Shown here: positions 1 to 6,672 of the stretch, piece by piece
Layout of the letters: each line of letters starts with the position of its first letter
How positions within the stretch are numbered: position 1 is the first letter of the stretch
Source of the DNA: CAYFVR01 sp964346545
GTDB lineage: Bacteria; Desulfobacterota; Desulfobacteria; Desulfobacterales; Desulfococcaceae
Direction of reading: 5' to 3'
Assembly (NCBI GenBank): GCA_964346545.1
Contig: CAYFVR010000162.1
Span: forward strand, 1-11,190
Length of the DNA stretch: 11,190 nucleotides
Translations under genes and position numbers: made by a program
The notes under the pieces: model-generated
The model's database searches: none
What the model was told of the DNA's origin: nothing
The model's input: only the letters and a program-made list of their open reading frames with translations

Positions 1-2033
1 TCGGCCAGTTCGTCCAGCGGGATGTGGCACCAGATGCGACTGCGGGTCTTCCCGCCCCGCCAGGGCGGCGTCTCCGTCTCGCAAATTTTTCCCACCTTGC
101 GGGGACATCGGGTGTGGAACGGGCAGCCCGAGGGGATGTTCACCGCGTCGGGCACGCTGCCGACCAGCCGGATGTTCTCCTGGGCGAAATCGGGATCGGC
201 CACCGGAATGGCCGAGAGCAGCGCCTCGGTGTAGGGATGGTAGGGCGGCGCGAAGACCTCGTCGGCTTCGCCCGTCTCCACCACCCGGCCCAGATACATC
301 ACCGCGATCCGATCCGAGAGATGGTGGACCGCCGCCAGATCGTGGGAGATGAACAGATACGTCGAAGTGTTTTTCGCCTGAAGATCGAACAGCAGATTGA
401 TGAGGGACGCCTGCACGGATACGTCCAAGGCCGAAAGCGGCTCGTCCAGCAAAATCAGCTCGGGATCGGCGGCGAAGGCCCGGGCGATGGCCACCCGCTG
501 TTTTTCCCCGCCGCTGAGTTCCGCCGGAAATCGTTCGGCGTAGTGCTCCGGCAGGTTGACCGCCTCCAGCAGCTCCCGCGTCTTCCGGCGAAGGGTCTCC
601 CGGTTCAGTCCGGAATTGAACAGCGCCATGGGCCGGCCGATGGCCTGGGCGATGGAATGGCGGGGATTCAGGGACGCCTCGGGATTTTGGAAGACCATCT
701 GGATTTTCCGCAGGGTGGGGCGATCCCGCCGGGCCGTCACCGGTTCCAGGGACGCCTCGTCCAGCCGAATCTCCCCGGCGGTGGGGGCCAAAAGCCCCAG
801 CAGCGTCCGCATGAAGGTGGTCTTCCCGCAGCCGGATTCCCCGACGATTCCCAGGGTGTAGCCTTTGGGAATTTCGATGGACACGTCGCTGACCGCCTTG
901 ACCGTCCGCTTCCCGCTCCCTTTTTCGAAAAAGCCCGCCTCGCTTTCGAAATATCGCGCCAGATTTCGGGTCTCCAGCAGAATCGGGGCGTCCTTCGGCG
1001 CGGAATAGGTCTGGATGTCGGCCACGTCTTCCACCTTTCGCGGAAGCCGGTCGTGGAAAAAGCAGGAGGACCAGTGCTTCGGCCCGGCGTCGAACAGCGT
1101 CGGCCGCTCCGCCCGGCACCGTTCCTTGGCGAAAAAGCAGCGGGGCTCGAAGATGCAGCCCGGCGGCAGATCGCCGATCCGGGGAATCCGGCCGGGAATG
1201 CTCACCAGGGAGTTCTTGCGGGTTTCCGGATCGAAATGGGGAATGCAGCCCAGCAGACTCATGGTGTAGGGATGGCGGGGGTGGAGGAAAATGTCCCGAC
1301 GAGAGCCGACCTCCAACAGTTCCCCGGCGTACATCACGCCGATCCGGTCGCAAATGCGGGCCACCACGGCCAGGTCGTGGGTGATGTAGAAGATGGAGGA
1401 ATCGAACTCCCGCTTCAGATCGGCCACGAGGTCCAGCACCACCGCCTGGGTGGTCACGTCCAGGGCCGTTGTGGGCTCGTCCATGATCAGCAGCTCGGGG
1501 TTGTTGATGAGCCCCATGGCGATGATGCAACGCTGCAACATCCCGCCGGAAAGCTGGTGGGGATAGCTCTGGAGCACCGTGTCCGGATTGGGCATGGCCA
1601 CCCGGCGGAGCATGTCCCGGGCCCGGTCCAGGGCGGCTTTTTTGGAAATTTCCTGGTGAATCATGGCCGATTCGGCGATCTGGCGGCCGATGGTCAGGGA
1701 GGGGTTCATGGCCGATCCGGGATTTTGGTAGACCATCCCGATCCGCTTGCCCCAAACGTTGCAGAGGTCCGTAACCGCCATGTCGGTGAGGGATTCGCCC
1801 CGCAGCCGGACGCTCCCGCCGCCGATGCGGCCGTTGGCGGCGAGATAACGGATCGCCCCCAGGGCCAGGGTCGTCTTTCCGGAGCCGGATTCGCCCACCA
1901 GCCCGAAGCTCTCCCGGGGGGCGATGGACAGGGTGACGTTCCGGACGGCCTCCAGAATTCCGGCTTCGGTTCGGTACTGGATGGACAGATCGTCGATTTC
2001 CAGGGTGGGGACGGCCTGCGCGGATACGGTCAT
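1..2033 (-). CDS. Fused double ATPase of a peptide/opine-type ABC transporter (DppD-DppF fusion), 3' end cut by window edge
   Basis: This cytoplasmic protein hydrolyses ATP to drive the adjoining permease. Its 677 visible codons form one uninterrupted frame with two complete nucleotide-binding domains. The first has Walker A GESGSGKTT (about residues 46-55), signature LSGGM (161-165) and Walker B LLIMDEPT (to 188). The second has Walker A GESGCGKTT (about 397-406), signature LSGGEKQR (506-513) and Walker B LILLDEPLSALD (to 537). Each half ends in an oligopeptide-transporter C-terminal domain with four cysteines, for example CIFEPRCFFAKERC plus a later Cys. Most Dpp/Opp systems use two separate ATPases; fused forms such as GsiA and YejF are known. 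The ATG at 2033 lies one base past the permease stop (2035), which implies translational coupling, and GGAAAGG in the permease 3' end can serve as ribosome site. By comparison with the family only a short C-terminal tail should be missing beyond position 1. Confidence 0.95.
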   Translation of the reverse strand, partial: MTVSAQAVPTLEIDDLSIQYRTEAGILEAVRNVTLSIAPRESFGLVGESGSGKTTLALGAIRYLAANGRIGGGSVRLRGESLTDMAVTDLCNVWGKRIGMVYQNPGSAMNPSLTIGRQIAESAMIHQEISKKAALDRARDMLRRVAMPNPDTVLQSYPHQLSGGMLQRCIIAMGLINNPELLIMDEPTTALDVTTQAVVLDLVADLKREFDSSIFYITHDLAVVARICDRIGVMYAGELLEVGSRRDIFLHPRHPYTMSLLGCIPHFDPETRKNSLVSIPGRIPRIGDLPPGCIFEPRCFFAKERCRAERPTLFDAGPKHWSSCFFHDRLPRKVEDVADIQTYSAPKDAPILLETRNLARYFESEAGFFEKGSGKRTVKAVSDVSIEIPKGYTLGIVGESGCGKTTFMRTLLGLLAPTAGEIRLDEASLEPVTARRDRPTLRKIQMVFQNPEASLNPRHSIAQAIGRPMALFNSGLNRETLRRKTRELLEAVNLPEHYAERFPAELSGGEKQRVAIARAFAADPELILLDEPLSALDVSVQASLINLLFDLQAKNTSTYLFISHDLAAVHHLSDRIAVMYLGRVVETGEADEVFAPPYHPYTEALLSAIPVADPDFAQENIRLVGSVPDAVNIPSGCPFHTRCPRKVGKICETETPPWRGGKTRSRIWCHIPLDELA

Positions 2034-2034
2034 G

Positions 2035-2904
2035 TCAGCCCTTTCCCATGGACGGTTGCAGGATCTGGCGGATGCCGTCGCTCATCAGGTTGGTGGCCAC
2101 CACGAGCAGGGAGATGGCGCCGGCTGGAAAGAGCAACATCCACGGGGCGGTGGTAAAGTAAGACCGGGCCTCGTTGATCTGAAGCCCCCAGTCCGGCGAG
2201 GGCGGCTGCTGGCCCAGGCCGAGGAATCCCAGGGAGGCCACCAGAAAGATGGCGTAGGAAAAGCGCATGGACATTTCCACGAAGACCGGGGCCAGGGCGT
2301 TGGGCAGGATTTCCCGGAACAGGATGTAGAACTGGGATTCGCCTCGCGTCCGGGCCGCCTCCACGAACTCCTTGGTCTTGAGGTCCAGCACCATGCTCCG
2401 CACCACCCGAGCCAGCATGGGCACGTAGAGGATGGTCACCACCGCCACCAAATTGACCAGGGACGGCCCCAGCGTGGCCAACAGCACCAGGGCCAGCAGC
2501 AGGGGCGGAAAGGAAAGCAGAATGTCCAACGTCCGCATGATCAATTCGTCGATCAGCCCGCCGTAGTAGCCGGAAAACAGGCCGATGGTGGTGCCGATGA
2601 GCGCCGCCAGCAAGGTTCCGGTGCCGCCCAGCAGAAAGATGCCCCGGGACCCGACGAGAATCCGGCTGAAAATGTCCCGGCCGAACTGGTCCGTCCCGAA
2701 AAAATATTTCGCGCTGGGCGGTTCCAGCCGATCCATGATGTTCTGGTCCTGATATTCGTAGGGCGCGATCCAGGGACCGATGACGGCGGTCAACAGGAAA
2801 AAGCCGAAAATCGCCATGCCGACGAGGGTCAGGGGGCTTTTGAAAAGACGGCGCAGGAGCAGCCGCCGATAGGAAACGGGACGGGCGTCGGGCGCTGGGT
2901 CCAT
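2035..2904 (-). CDS. dppC: DppC-type inner-membrane permease of a peptide/opine/nickel-family ABC transporter
   Basis: This 289-residue inner-membrane subunit forms half of the transport channel. An N-terminal OppC-type segment with the first membrane span (about 25-48) is followed by the family motif FGTDQFGRDIFSR (69-81), then further hydrophobic spans (about 90-110, 125-145, 150-165, 215-232, 255-275). The EAA loop that docks on the ATPase is visible at about 179-206 (EFVEAARTRGE and the following residues). Length and layout are typical of DppC/OppC. The fused ATPase follows after one base. Such channels are normally heterodimers with a DppB-type subunit, and no dppB is seen in this window. 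The ATG at 2904 has only a poor Shine-Dalgarno sequence and no better in-frame start exists before an upstream stop at about 2947. Substrate cannot be read from the permease. Confidence 0.94.
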   Translation of the reverse strand: MDPAPDARPVSYRRLLLRRLFKSPLTLVGMAIFGFFLLTAVIGPWIAPYEYQDQNIMDRLEPPSAKYFFGTDQFGRDIFSRILVGSRGIFLLGGTGTLLAALIGTTIGLFSGYYGGLIDELIMRTLDILLSFPPLLLALVLLATLGPSLVNLVAVVTILYVPMLARVVRSMVLDLKTKEFVEAARTRGESQFYILFREILPNALAPVFVEMSMRFSYAIFLVASLGFLGLGQQPPSPDWGLQINEARSYFTTAPWMLLFPAGAISLLVVATNLMSDGIRQILQPSMGKG

Positions 2905-2973
2905 GGGGGATGGTCTTTCGGTTGTCGGGGGTGGACGGAAATGGATTCAGCCGAGGATGGGAACAAACAAGCG

Positions 2974-3028
2974 GGGGATTTCCGGCGCCGAAAATCCCCC
3001 TAAATCCCCCTTTAAAAAAGGGGGACTT
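2974..3028. repeat. 55-base repeat, left copy (abuts gap)
   Basis: This copy is identical base for base to 3129-3183. It consists of a near-perfect palindrome with arms GGGGGATTT / AAATCCCCC around CGGCGCCG (2973-3000, one mismatched pair), then a second inverted repeat CCCCCTTT (3006-3013) / AAAGGGGG (3017-3024) with loop AAA. It resembles small non-autonomous palindromic elements scattered in the intergenic DNA of many sulfate-reducer and cyanobacterial genomes (recollection, not searched). Confidence 0.9.
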
Positions 3029-3128
3029 NNNNNNNNNNNNNNNNNNNNNNNNNNNNNNNNNNNNNNNNNNNNNNNNNNNNNNNNNNNNNNNNNNNNNNNN
3101 NNNNNNNNNNNNNNNNNNNNNNNNNNNN
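3029..3128. other. Assembly gap of exactly 100 N
   Basis: The run is exactly 100 Ns, the usual placeholder for a gap of unknown length, so true distance is unknown. The 55 bases directly left of it (2974-3028) and directly right of it (3129-3183) are identical. That is what is expected when contigs stop at the same repeat in a k-mer assembly. Missing sequence, or none at all, may lie here. Confidence 0.97.
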
Positions 3129-3183
3129 GGGGATTTCCGGCGCCGAAAATCCCCCTAAATCCCCCTTTAAAAAAGGGGGACTT
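3129..3183. repeat. 55-base repeat, right copy (abuts gap)
   Basis: This is the exact second copy of 2974-3028 and begins at the first base after the Ns. It may be a genuine second genomic copy or the same copy present at the ends of two contigs. Confidence 0.9.
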
Positions 3184-3200
3184 GTTCCGGCGGGGGGCCA

Positions 3201-3252
3201 CCCCCCTTTTGTAAAGGGGGGCAGGGGGGATTTCCGGCGCCGAAAATCCCCC
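3201..3252. repeat. Third unit of the G/C-run palindrome family
   Basis: A stem CCCCCCTTT (3201-3209) / AAAGGGGGG (3213-3221) with a three-base loop is followed at 3225-3252 by another full copy of the GGGGGATTT...AAATCCCCC palindrome with the same CGGCGCCG core. The order of the two modules is opposite to the copies beside the gap, so the family is modular. A related stem is found at 6533-6553. Confidence 0.85.
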
Positions 3253-3262
3253 AATCGGCGTA

Positions 3263-3283
3263 GGGGCGTATCGCATACGCCCC
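3263..3283. repeat. Short inverted repeat, 9-base arms
   Basis: The arms are GGGGCGTAT (3263-3271) and ATACGCCCC (3275-3283) with loop CGC. It is built exactly like the element at 3347-3367, differing at one base per arm and in loop orientation. It is probably a second interspersed palindrome family. Confidence 0.8.
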
Positions 3284-3346
3284 GGTCCATTCACCGCGAG
3301 CCGCCATGATTCCGAGAAATCAACCGCAGGTTTCTGGAGAGGGCAA

Positions 3347-3367
3347 GGGGCGAATGCGATTCGCCCC
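3347..3367. repeat. Short inverted repeat, 9-base arms, directly after the binding-protein gene
   Basis: The arms are GGGGCGAAT (3347-3355) and ATTCGCCCC (3359-3367) with loop GCG. It lies 17 bases past the stop of the binding-protein gene on the transcribed strand. The transcript could fold here and protect the upstream message from 3' decay. No U-run follows, so an intrinsic terminator is not supported. I know the same GGGGCGAATGCGATTCGCCCC pattern as an interspersed repeat in other genomes (recollection). Confidence 0.78.
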
Positions 3368-3384
3368 TACGACCCCCCTTCCAT

Positions 3385-4914
3385 TTATTCCGTAAACCGC
3401 GCCTCCCAGAACCGGGTGCGGGCCCAGTCCGACGGCAGGACGACGCCGTCCACCTTTGCGTTGACGCCGGCCACGGCCACCTCGAAATAGGCGGCGATGA
3501 CGGGACCGCGCTCGATCAGAATTTCCTGGAGCCGGTGGTACAGCTTCACCCGATTTTCCTTCACCATTTCACTGTCCACCTCCTGGACGAGCTTGTCGAA
3601 CTCCTCGTCCTTCCAGTGGGCGCCGTTCCATTTTCCGTCGCTGGTGTAGGCCAGCTTGAAATAGGTCACCGGCGTGGCCCGGGAGCCCCAGTCGGTGATG
3701 CCGAAATTGCATTTCAGCCAGCTGTTCTCTCCCTCGCCGAAATAGAGATCCGAGGGGACCACCTGGATGTTGGCGGTCACGCCGATTTCGGCGAGCTGTT
3801 CTTTCCAGACCGTGGCGATGGGAATCACGTCGAGCTGATTCTGGGCCACCAGCTCGATCTCCAGCCCGTCGGCGTGGCCCGCCTCGGCCAGCAGCTTTTT
3901 GGCCTGTTCCACGTCGCGAACCGGCGGCTTGTCCAAATAGTAATCGCCGTAGGCCGGCCCCACGGGGGTGAAACCGTTGCCGGGCACCGCGAGCCCCGGC
4001 CGCACCGCGTTGATGATGGCCTGATGATCCGTGGCCAGCTTGAGGGCCTTGCGCACCTTGTTGTCCGCCGCCGGCCGTTTTCCGTCCGACCGCATGTGGA
4101 TGATCCAGTGCATGTTGGATTCGTTTTTCAGGGTCTTGGTGTTGGGCGCTTTTTCGATGGTTTCGGCGAACTCCGTGCTTAAACCGCCCACGAAGTGCAG
4201 CTCCCCGCCCCGCAGCGCCTCGACCTGGCCGCCCATGTCCGGAGAGAAGATCAGATGAACTTCATCCAGATACGGCAGGGAATTGCCCTCGGCGTCCTTT
4301 TGAGAAAAATGGGGATTGCGTTTGAGGACCACCCGATCCTCGGGAAAGTAGGAAGTGACCATGAACGCGCCGCTTCCCACCCGCTCCTTGCCCGGATCCT
4401 TGGTGCCCGCCGGGATGATGGCGGAATGGTAGTCGCCCGCGTCGGCCGCGAATTCGGGATTCTGGTTTTTCAGGGTGAATTTCACCGTCAGCGGGTCCAC
4501 CGCTTCCACCTTTTCCACGTTTTCATAGAGGCTGGCGGTGGGCGCGCCGACTTCCGGATCGATCATCCGCTCGAAGCTGAACACCACGTCCGCCGCGGTC
4601 ACCTCTTTTCCGTTGCTGAATTTGACCCCTTCCCGGAGATGGAAGGTCCAGATTTTTCCGTCGGGAGAATCCCATTGGGTGGCGAGATCGGGGATGGCCT
4701 GATTTTCGGCGTTGATGAAGGTGAGATGATGATAGCACTGTTCCAGCACCAGAATGTCGGCAATGGAACTGGAAAAATGAGGGTCCAGGTTGGCCACCGG
4801 CTGGGAACCAACGTTGAGAATGCCGCCGGACTGGGCGTCCGCCGACAGGGGGAATACCGCCAGGGAAAGGGCCACCAGCACCGCCGCGGCCGCCGATCGG
4901 ACCGTTTTCGACAT
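3385..4914 (-). CDS. Periplasmic solute-binding protein, family 5 (DppA/OppA type)
   Basis: The protein captures the transported substrate in the periplasm and delivers it to the permease. At 509 residues it has the usual family-5 size. Residues 1-27 form a Sec signal peptide: K/R near the start, a hydrophobic AAAAVLVALSLAVFPLS core and an ADA cleavage site before Q. There is no lipobox Cys, so it should be soluble periplasmic. Hallmarks include the early LDPHFS segment, the PDLATQWDSPDGKIWTFHLR region, GVKFSNGKEVTAADVVFSFER, and late LYHRLQEILIERGPVIAAYF. The start at 4914 is chosen because AAGGAG lies six bases upstream; the in-frame ATG at 4920 abuts it directly and longer frames have no ribosome site. 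Family-5 proteins bind peptides, opines, glutathione, nickel chelates and other ligands, so ligand identity is not readable. The dppB gene expected downstream is absent from visible sequence. Confidence 0.93.
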   Translation of the reverse strand: MSKTVRSAAAAVLVALSLAVFPLSADAQSGGILNVGSQPVANLDPHFSSSIADILVLEQCYHHLTFINAENQAIPDLATQWDSPDGKIWTFHLREGVKFSNGKEVTAADVVFSFERMIDPEVGAPTASLYENVEKVEAVDPLTVKFTLKNQNPEFAADAGDYHSAIIPAGTKDPGKERVGSGAFMVTSYFPEDRVVLKRNPHFSQKDAEGNSLPYLDEVHLIFSPDMGGQVEALRGGELHFVGGLSTEFAETIEKAPNTKTLKNESNMHWIIHMRSDGKRPAADNKVRKALKLATDHQAIINAVRPGLAVPGNGFTPVGPAYGDYYLDKPPVRDVEQAKKLLAEAGHADGLEIELVAQNQLDVIPIATVWKEQLAEIGVTANIQVVPSDLYFGEGENSWLKCNFGITDWGSRATPVTYFKLAYTSDGKWNGAHWKDEEFDKLVQEVDSEMVKENRVKLYHRLQEILIERGPVIAAYFEVAVAGVNAKVDGVVLPSDWARTRFWEARFTE

Positions 4915-4920
4915 CGTCAT

Positions 4921-4926
4921 CTCCTT
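4921..4926 (-). promoter_or_regulatory. Ribosome binding site that fixes the binding-protein start
   Basis: On the minus strand AAGGAG is followed by ATGACG and then the chosen ATG (4914). Spacing is 6 bases for 4914 and 0 for the ATG at 4920, which favours 4914. Confidence 0.75.
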
Positions 4927-4980
4927 TTTTTGGGGGGGTCGATTGCAAACGGTTTCGGGAAAACAATCTGCCATTAAACG

Positions 4981-5016
4981 CGGCCCCCGCACAAGTCAAA
5001 ACCCGTGCGGGGGCCG
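4981..5016 (-). other. Strong intercistronic stem-loop between the methyltransferase and binding-protein genes
   Basis: Perfect 12-base arms, CGGCCCCCGCAC (4981-4992) and GTGCGGGGGCCG (5005-5016), enclose a 12-base loop. The structure starts 29 bases after the MttB-family stop and ends about 66 bases before the binding-protein start. No run of T follows it on the minus strand, so a full intrinsic terminator is unlikely. It could be a partial terminator or an mRNA-stabilising stem that sets the ratio of binding protein to enzyme. Confidence 0.7.
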
Positions 5017-5045
5017 AATTAATCCCCGAAAAGGAGATTGGTTTT

Positions 5046-6491
5046 TTATCGAGCGGCGGTGAAGCCCTCCACGCGGCCGGCGATGGCGCGGACGGTTTCC
5101 TCCGGAAGGGCGGGCGCTTCGTGGGTCGAGAGGATTTCCTCGGTTCGCCGGATCGCCTTGTCGAGCACCGTGGGCGAACCGGCATTTTCCCATTTTTCAT
5201 AACCCATGCGATTCATCAATTTGGGCCGCCACTGAACCGACCGGAGGTGCTTCAGCGTGTGGGGATGGGTGAGGAACTGCCCGGCCTGGCCCGCCTCGGC
5301 GATCACTTCCAGGGCGATGGATTCTTCGTTCACCGGAATGCCCTTTTGGATGCGCCGGACCTGGTCGATGATCTCGTCCATGATGACCACCCATTCCGGG
5401 CAGCCGGTGAGGCCGAAGTCCAAATATCCCACGTCGTGGTTCAGGTTGGAGCCGGACAGGGCCGACATGAAGGTCAGCAGGCCGCCTTCGAACGACGTCT
5501 GCATGTCGGGAACTTGGCTGTCGCTGGTGCCGGCGTATCCCCAGTTGGGCAGGTCGAAATATTTGCTCATTTCCACCATGGCCATTAAAGAAAGCAGGTA
5601 TTCCGGAGCGTTGTAGGAGCACTGTCCCGTGGCCATGTCCAGAACGGCCGGACCGATGCCCACCAGGAAGGGCGCGCCCTCCGCGGTGAGCTGATGGATC
5701 ACCAGACCGAACAGAGATTCCGCCAGCCCTTGGACGACGTGGCCGGCCACGGTCATGGGCGCGGTGGAACCGGCGATGGGCGCGGGAGAATAGATCACCG
5801 GCATTCCGGTCTCCGCGCAGAAGACCAGCTTGTCCACGCTGGTGAAGGGATGTTTCAGCGGGCTGATGGGCTCGTCGTACTGAACCCAGTAGGGCTTTTC
5901 CCGCAGTTCCGCCTCCCCGCCCCGGATGATTTTGGCGACCTCCCACATTTCCGCCAGATCGTTTCGGCATTCGGCGGTGTTGACGATGGGCTTGCGGGAG
6001 TTTGTCGCCATGGCCCGGAAGCTTTCCAGATAGGCCTGGTGCGGGTCCAGCTCGTGGGGATGGGCGTAGGACATGATGAAGTCGATGTTCGGCAGGGCGT
6101 CGCAGAGGCGGGCCGCCCGGGCGATGTCTTCCAGCCCGGTGCGGTGACGCGCCCCCGTGGCGGCGGAGACGTGGGACATCAGGTCCGACCCGGTGCCGTA
6201 GTAGGCCCGCCGTCCGCCCAGGTCCATGGCCAGCTCTCCGTCCCGGTTGTAGACCTTGACGCTGTTGGGGGCGGAGGCCAGCGCCTTTTCGACCAATTTT
6301 CGCGGCACGGCGACCCGGCCACCTTCCGTGACGCCGCAGCCGGCGCTTTTCATTTTCTCCATGGCCCCGTCGTGGAGCAGCGTCATGCCGGTGGTTTCCA
6401 GCAGGGTCAGAATCGCCTCGTGGAGCTTGCCTTTGTCGTCGTCGGATAAAAAGGTCAGCGTTGGGCTGAAGCCGATGTCGTTCAGGCTCAT
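5046..6491 (-). CDS. MttB-superfamily (COG5598-type) methyltransferase without pyrrolysine, probably quaternary-amine demethylase
   Basis: Members of this superfamily move a methyl group from a methylamine or quaternary amine to a corrinoid protein. Recognition rests on the whole 481-residue chain, including YYGTGSDL (about 97-104), the long HAHP-like SYAHPHELDPH region (141-151), PVIYSPAPIAGSTAPMT (231-247) and PNWGYAGTSDSQVPDMQ (315-331). True trimethylamine MttB reads an amber codon as pyrrolysine at about residue 334; here that zone is read through with ordinary codons. That places it with MtgB-like enzymes, some of which are known to use glycine betaine, proline betaine, carnitine or gamma-butyrobetaine. 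The start at 6491 has AAGGAG at 5 bases spacing; a 14-codon longer frame from 6533 would begin inside a repeat and lacks a ribosome site. Partners needed for turnover (corrinoid protein, cobalamin:folate methyltransferase, corrinoid activator) are not in the window. Substrate is inferred only from neighbours. Confidence 0.9.
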   Translation of the reverse strand: MSLNDIGFSPTLTFLSDDDKGKLHEAILTLLETTGMTLLHDGAMEKMKSAGCGVTEGGRVAVPRKLVEKALASAPNSVKVYNRDGELAMDLGGRRAYYGTGSDLMSHVSAATGARHRTGLEDIARAARLCDALPNIDFIMSYAHPHELDPHQAYLESFRAMATNSRKPIVNTAECRNDLAEMWEVAKIIRGGEAELREKPYWVQYDEPISPLKHPFTSVDKLVFCAETGMPVIYSPAPIAGSTAPMTVAGHVVQGLAESLFGLVIHQLTAEGAPFLVGIGPAVLDMATGQCSYNAPEYLLSLMAMVEMSKYFDLPNWGYAGTSDSQVPDMQTSFEGGLLTFMSALSGSNLNHDVGYLDFGLTGCPEWVVIMDEIIDQVRRIQKGIPVNEESIALEVIAEAGQAGQFLTHPHTLKHLRSVQWRPKLMNRMGYEKWENAGSPTVLDKAIRRTEEILSTHEAPALPEETVRAIAGRVEGFTAAR

Positions 6492-6496
6492 GAAAT

Positions 6497-6502
6497 CTCC
6501 TT
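6497..6502 (-). promoter_or_regulatory. Ribosome binding site that fixes the MttB-family start
   Basis: AAGGAG on the minus strand, then ATTTC, then ATG at 6491. This is the strongest ribosome site of the window and rules out the longer reading from 6533. Confidence 0.8.
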
Positions 6503-6532
6503 GGTTTTTGGGATGAAAGGTAAACGTGTTCA

Positions 6533-6568
6533 CCCCCCTTTTTTAAAGGGGGGCCGGGGGGGATTTTT
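6533..6568. repeat. G/C-run palindrome in the 5' flank of the MttB-family gene
   Basis: Arms CCCCCCTTT (6533-6541) and AAAGGGGGG (6545-6553) with loop TTT are followed by a G-run and ATTTTT. The arrangement matches the unit starting at 3201, so it is the same repeat family. It lies about 40 bases before the methyltransferase start and would fold in its leader. Confidence 0.83.
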
Positions 6569-6576
6569 CGACAATC

Positions 6577-6594
6577 AACTGAAATCATTCAGTT
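6577..6594. other. Short AT-rich hairpin in the AOR-MttB spacer
   Basis: Arms AACTGAA (6577-6583) and TTCAGTT (6588-6594) enclose a 4-base loop. Weak on its own; no T-run follows on the minus strand. Confidence 0.4.
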
Positions 6595-6624
6595 CATCGT
6601 TCGGAAGCCTTGTCCATTTTCTCG

Positions 6625-6672
6625 TTCCCAGGCTCCGCCTGGGAATGCCTTCCGCAAGACTCCGCCTTGCGG
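6625..6672. repeat. Tandem-hairpin interspersed repeat (TTCCCAGGC type)
   Basis: The first hairpin has arms TTCCCAGGC (6625-6633) and GCCTGGGAA (6637-6645) with loop TCC. The second has arms CCGCAAG (6652-6658) and CTTGCGG (6666-6672). I recognise the pattern (CTCGTTCCCAGGCTCCGCC followed by a second GC stem) as a dispersed intergenic repeat in many unrelated bacterial genomes; this is recollection. It lies 38 bases after the AOR-family stop and could slow 3' decay of the upstream message. Confidence 0.8.

Larger units (their letters stand above)
2905..3384. other. Gene-free, repeat-filled spacer with an assembly gap
   Basis: No credible coding sequence lies in these 480 bases; the open frames here only translate palindromic repeats and Ns. 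The stretch holds about 70 bases of unique 5' flank of the permease gene, two copies of a 55-base repeat around a 100-N gap, further GGGGGATTT / CCCCCTTT palindromes, and two short inverted repeats of the form GGGGCGNAT-NNN-ATNCGCCCC. In Dpp/Opp operons the dppB gene usually sits between the binding-protein gene and dppC, which is this position. Confidence 0.85.

Noticed and set aside
24..2156. A 710-codon open frame on the plus strand
   Set aside because: It is the codon-by-codon antisense of the fused ATPase and runs into the permease gene. GC-rich codon use removes stops on the opposite strand; the protein has no recognisable domain.
1924..3003. A 359-codon plus-strand frame
   Set aside because: Antisense of the permease gene, rich in H, Q and G, with no family features.
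2973..3252. Possible CRISPR array because of repeated palindromes
   Set aside because: Repeats are not regularly spaced, carry no unique spacers of constant length, and no cas gene is present.
2903..3294. Several short frames across the gap on both strands
   Set aside because: They translate the palindromic repeats and undetermined bases (repeated SAPEIP / PLKKG strings) and are not genes.
4981..5016. Intrinsic terminator after the MttB-family gene
   Set aside because: The stem is strong but no T-run follows on the transcribed strand.
5046..6491. Trimethylamine methyltransferase mttB with pyrrolysine
   Set aside because: The frame has no in-frame TAG, so the pyrrolysine branch is not supported.
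5197..6588. A 463-codon minus-strand frame overlapping the MttB-family gene
   Set aside because: It is an out-of-frame, arginine- and proline-rich shadow of the methyltransferase frame, which has a clear ribosome site and family match.
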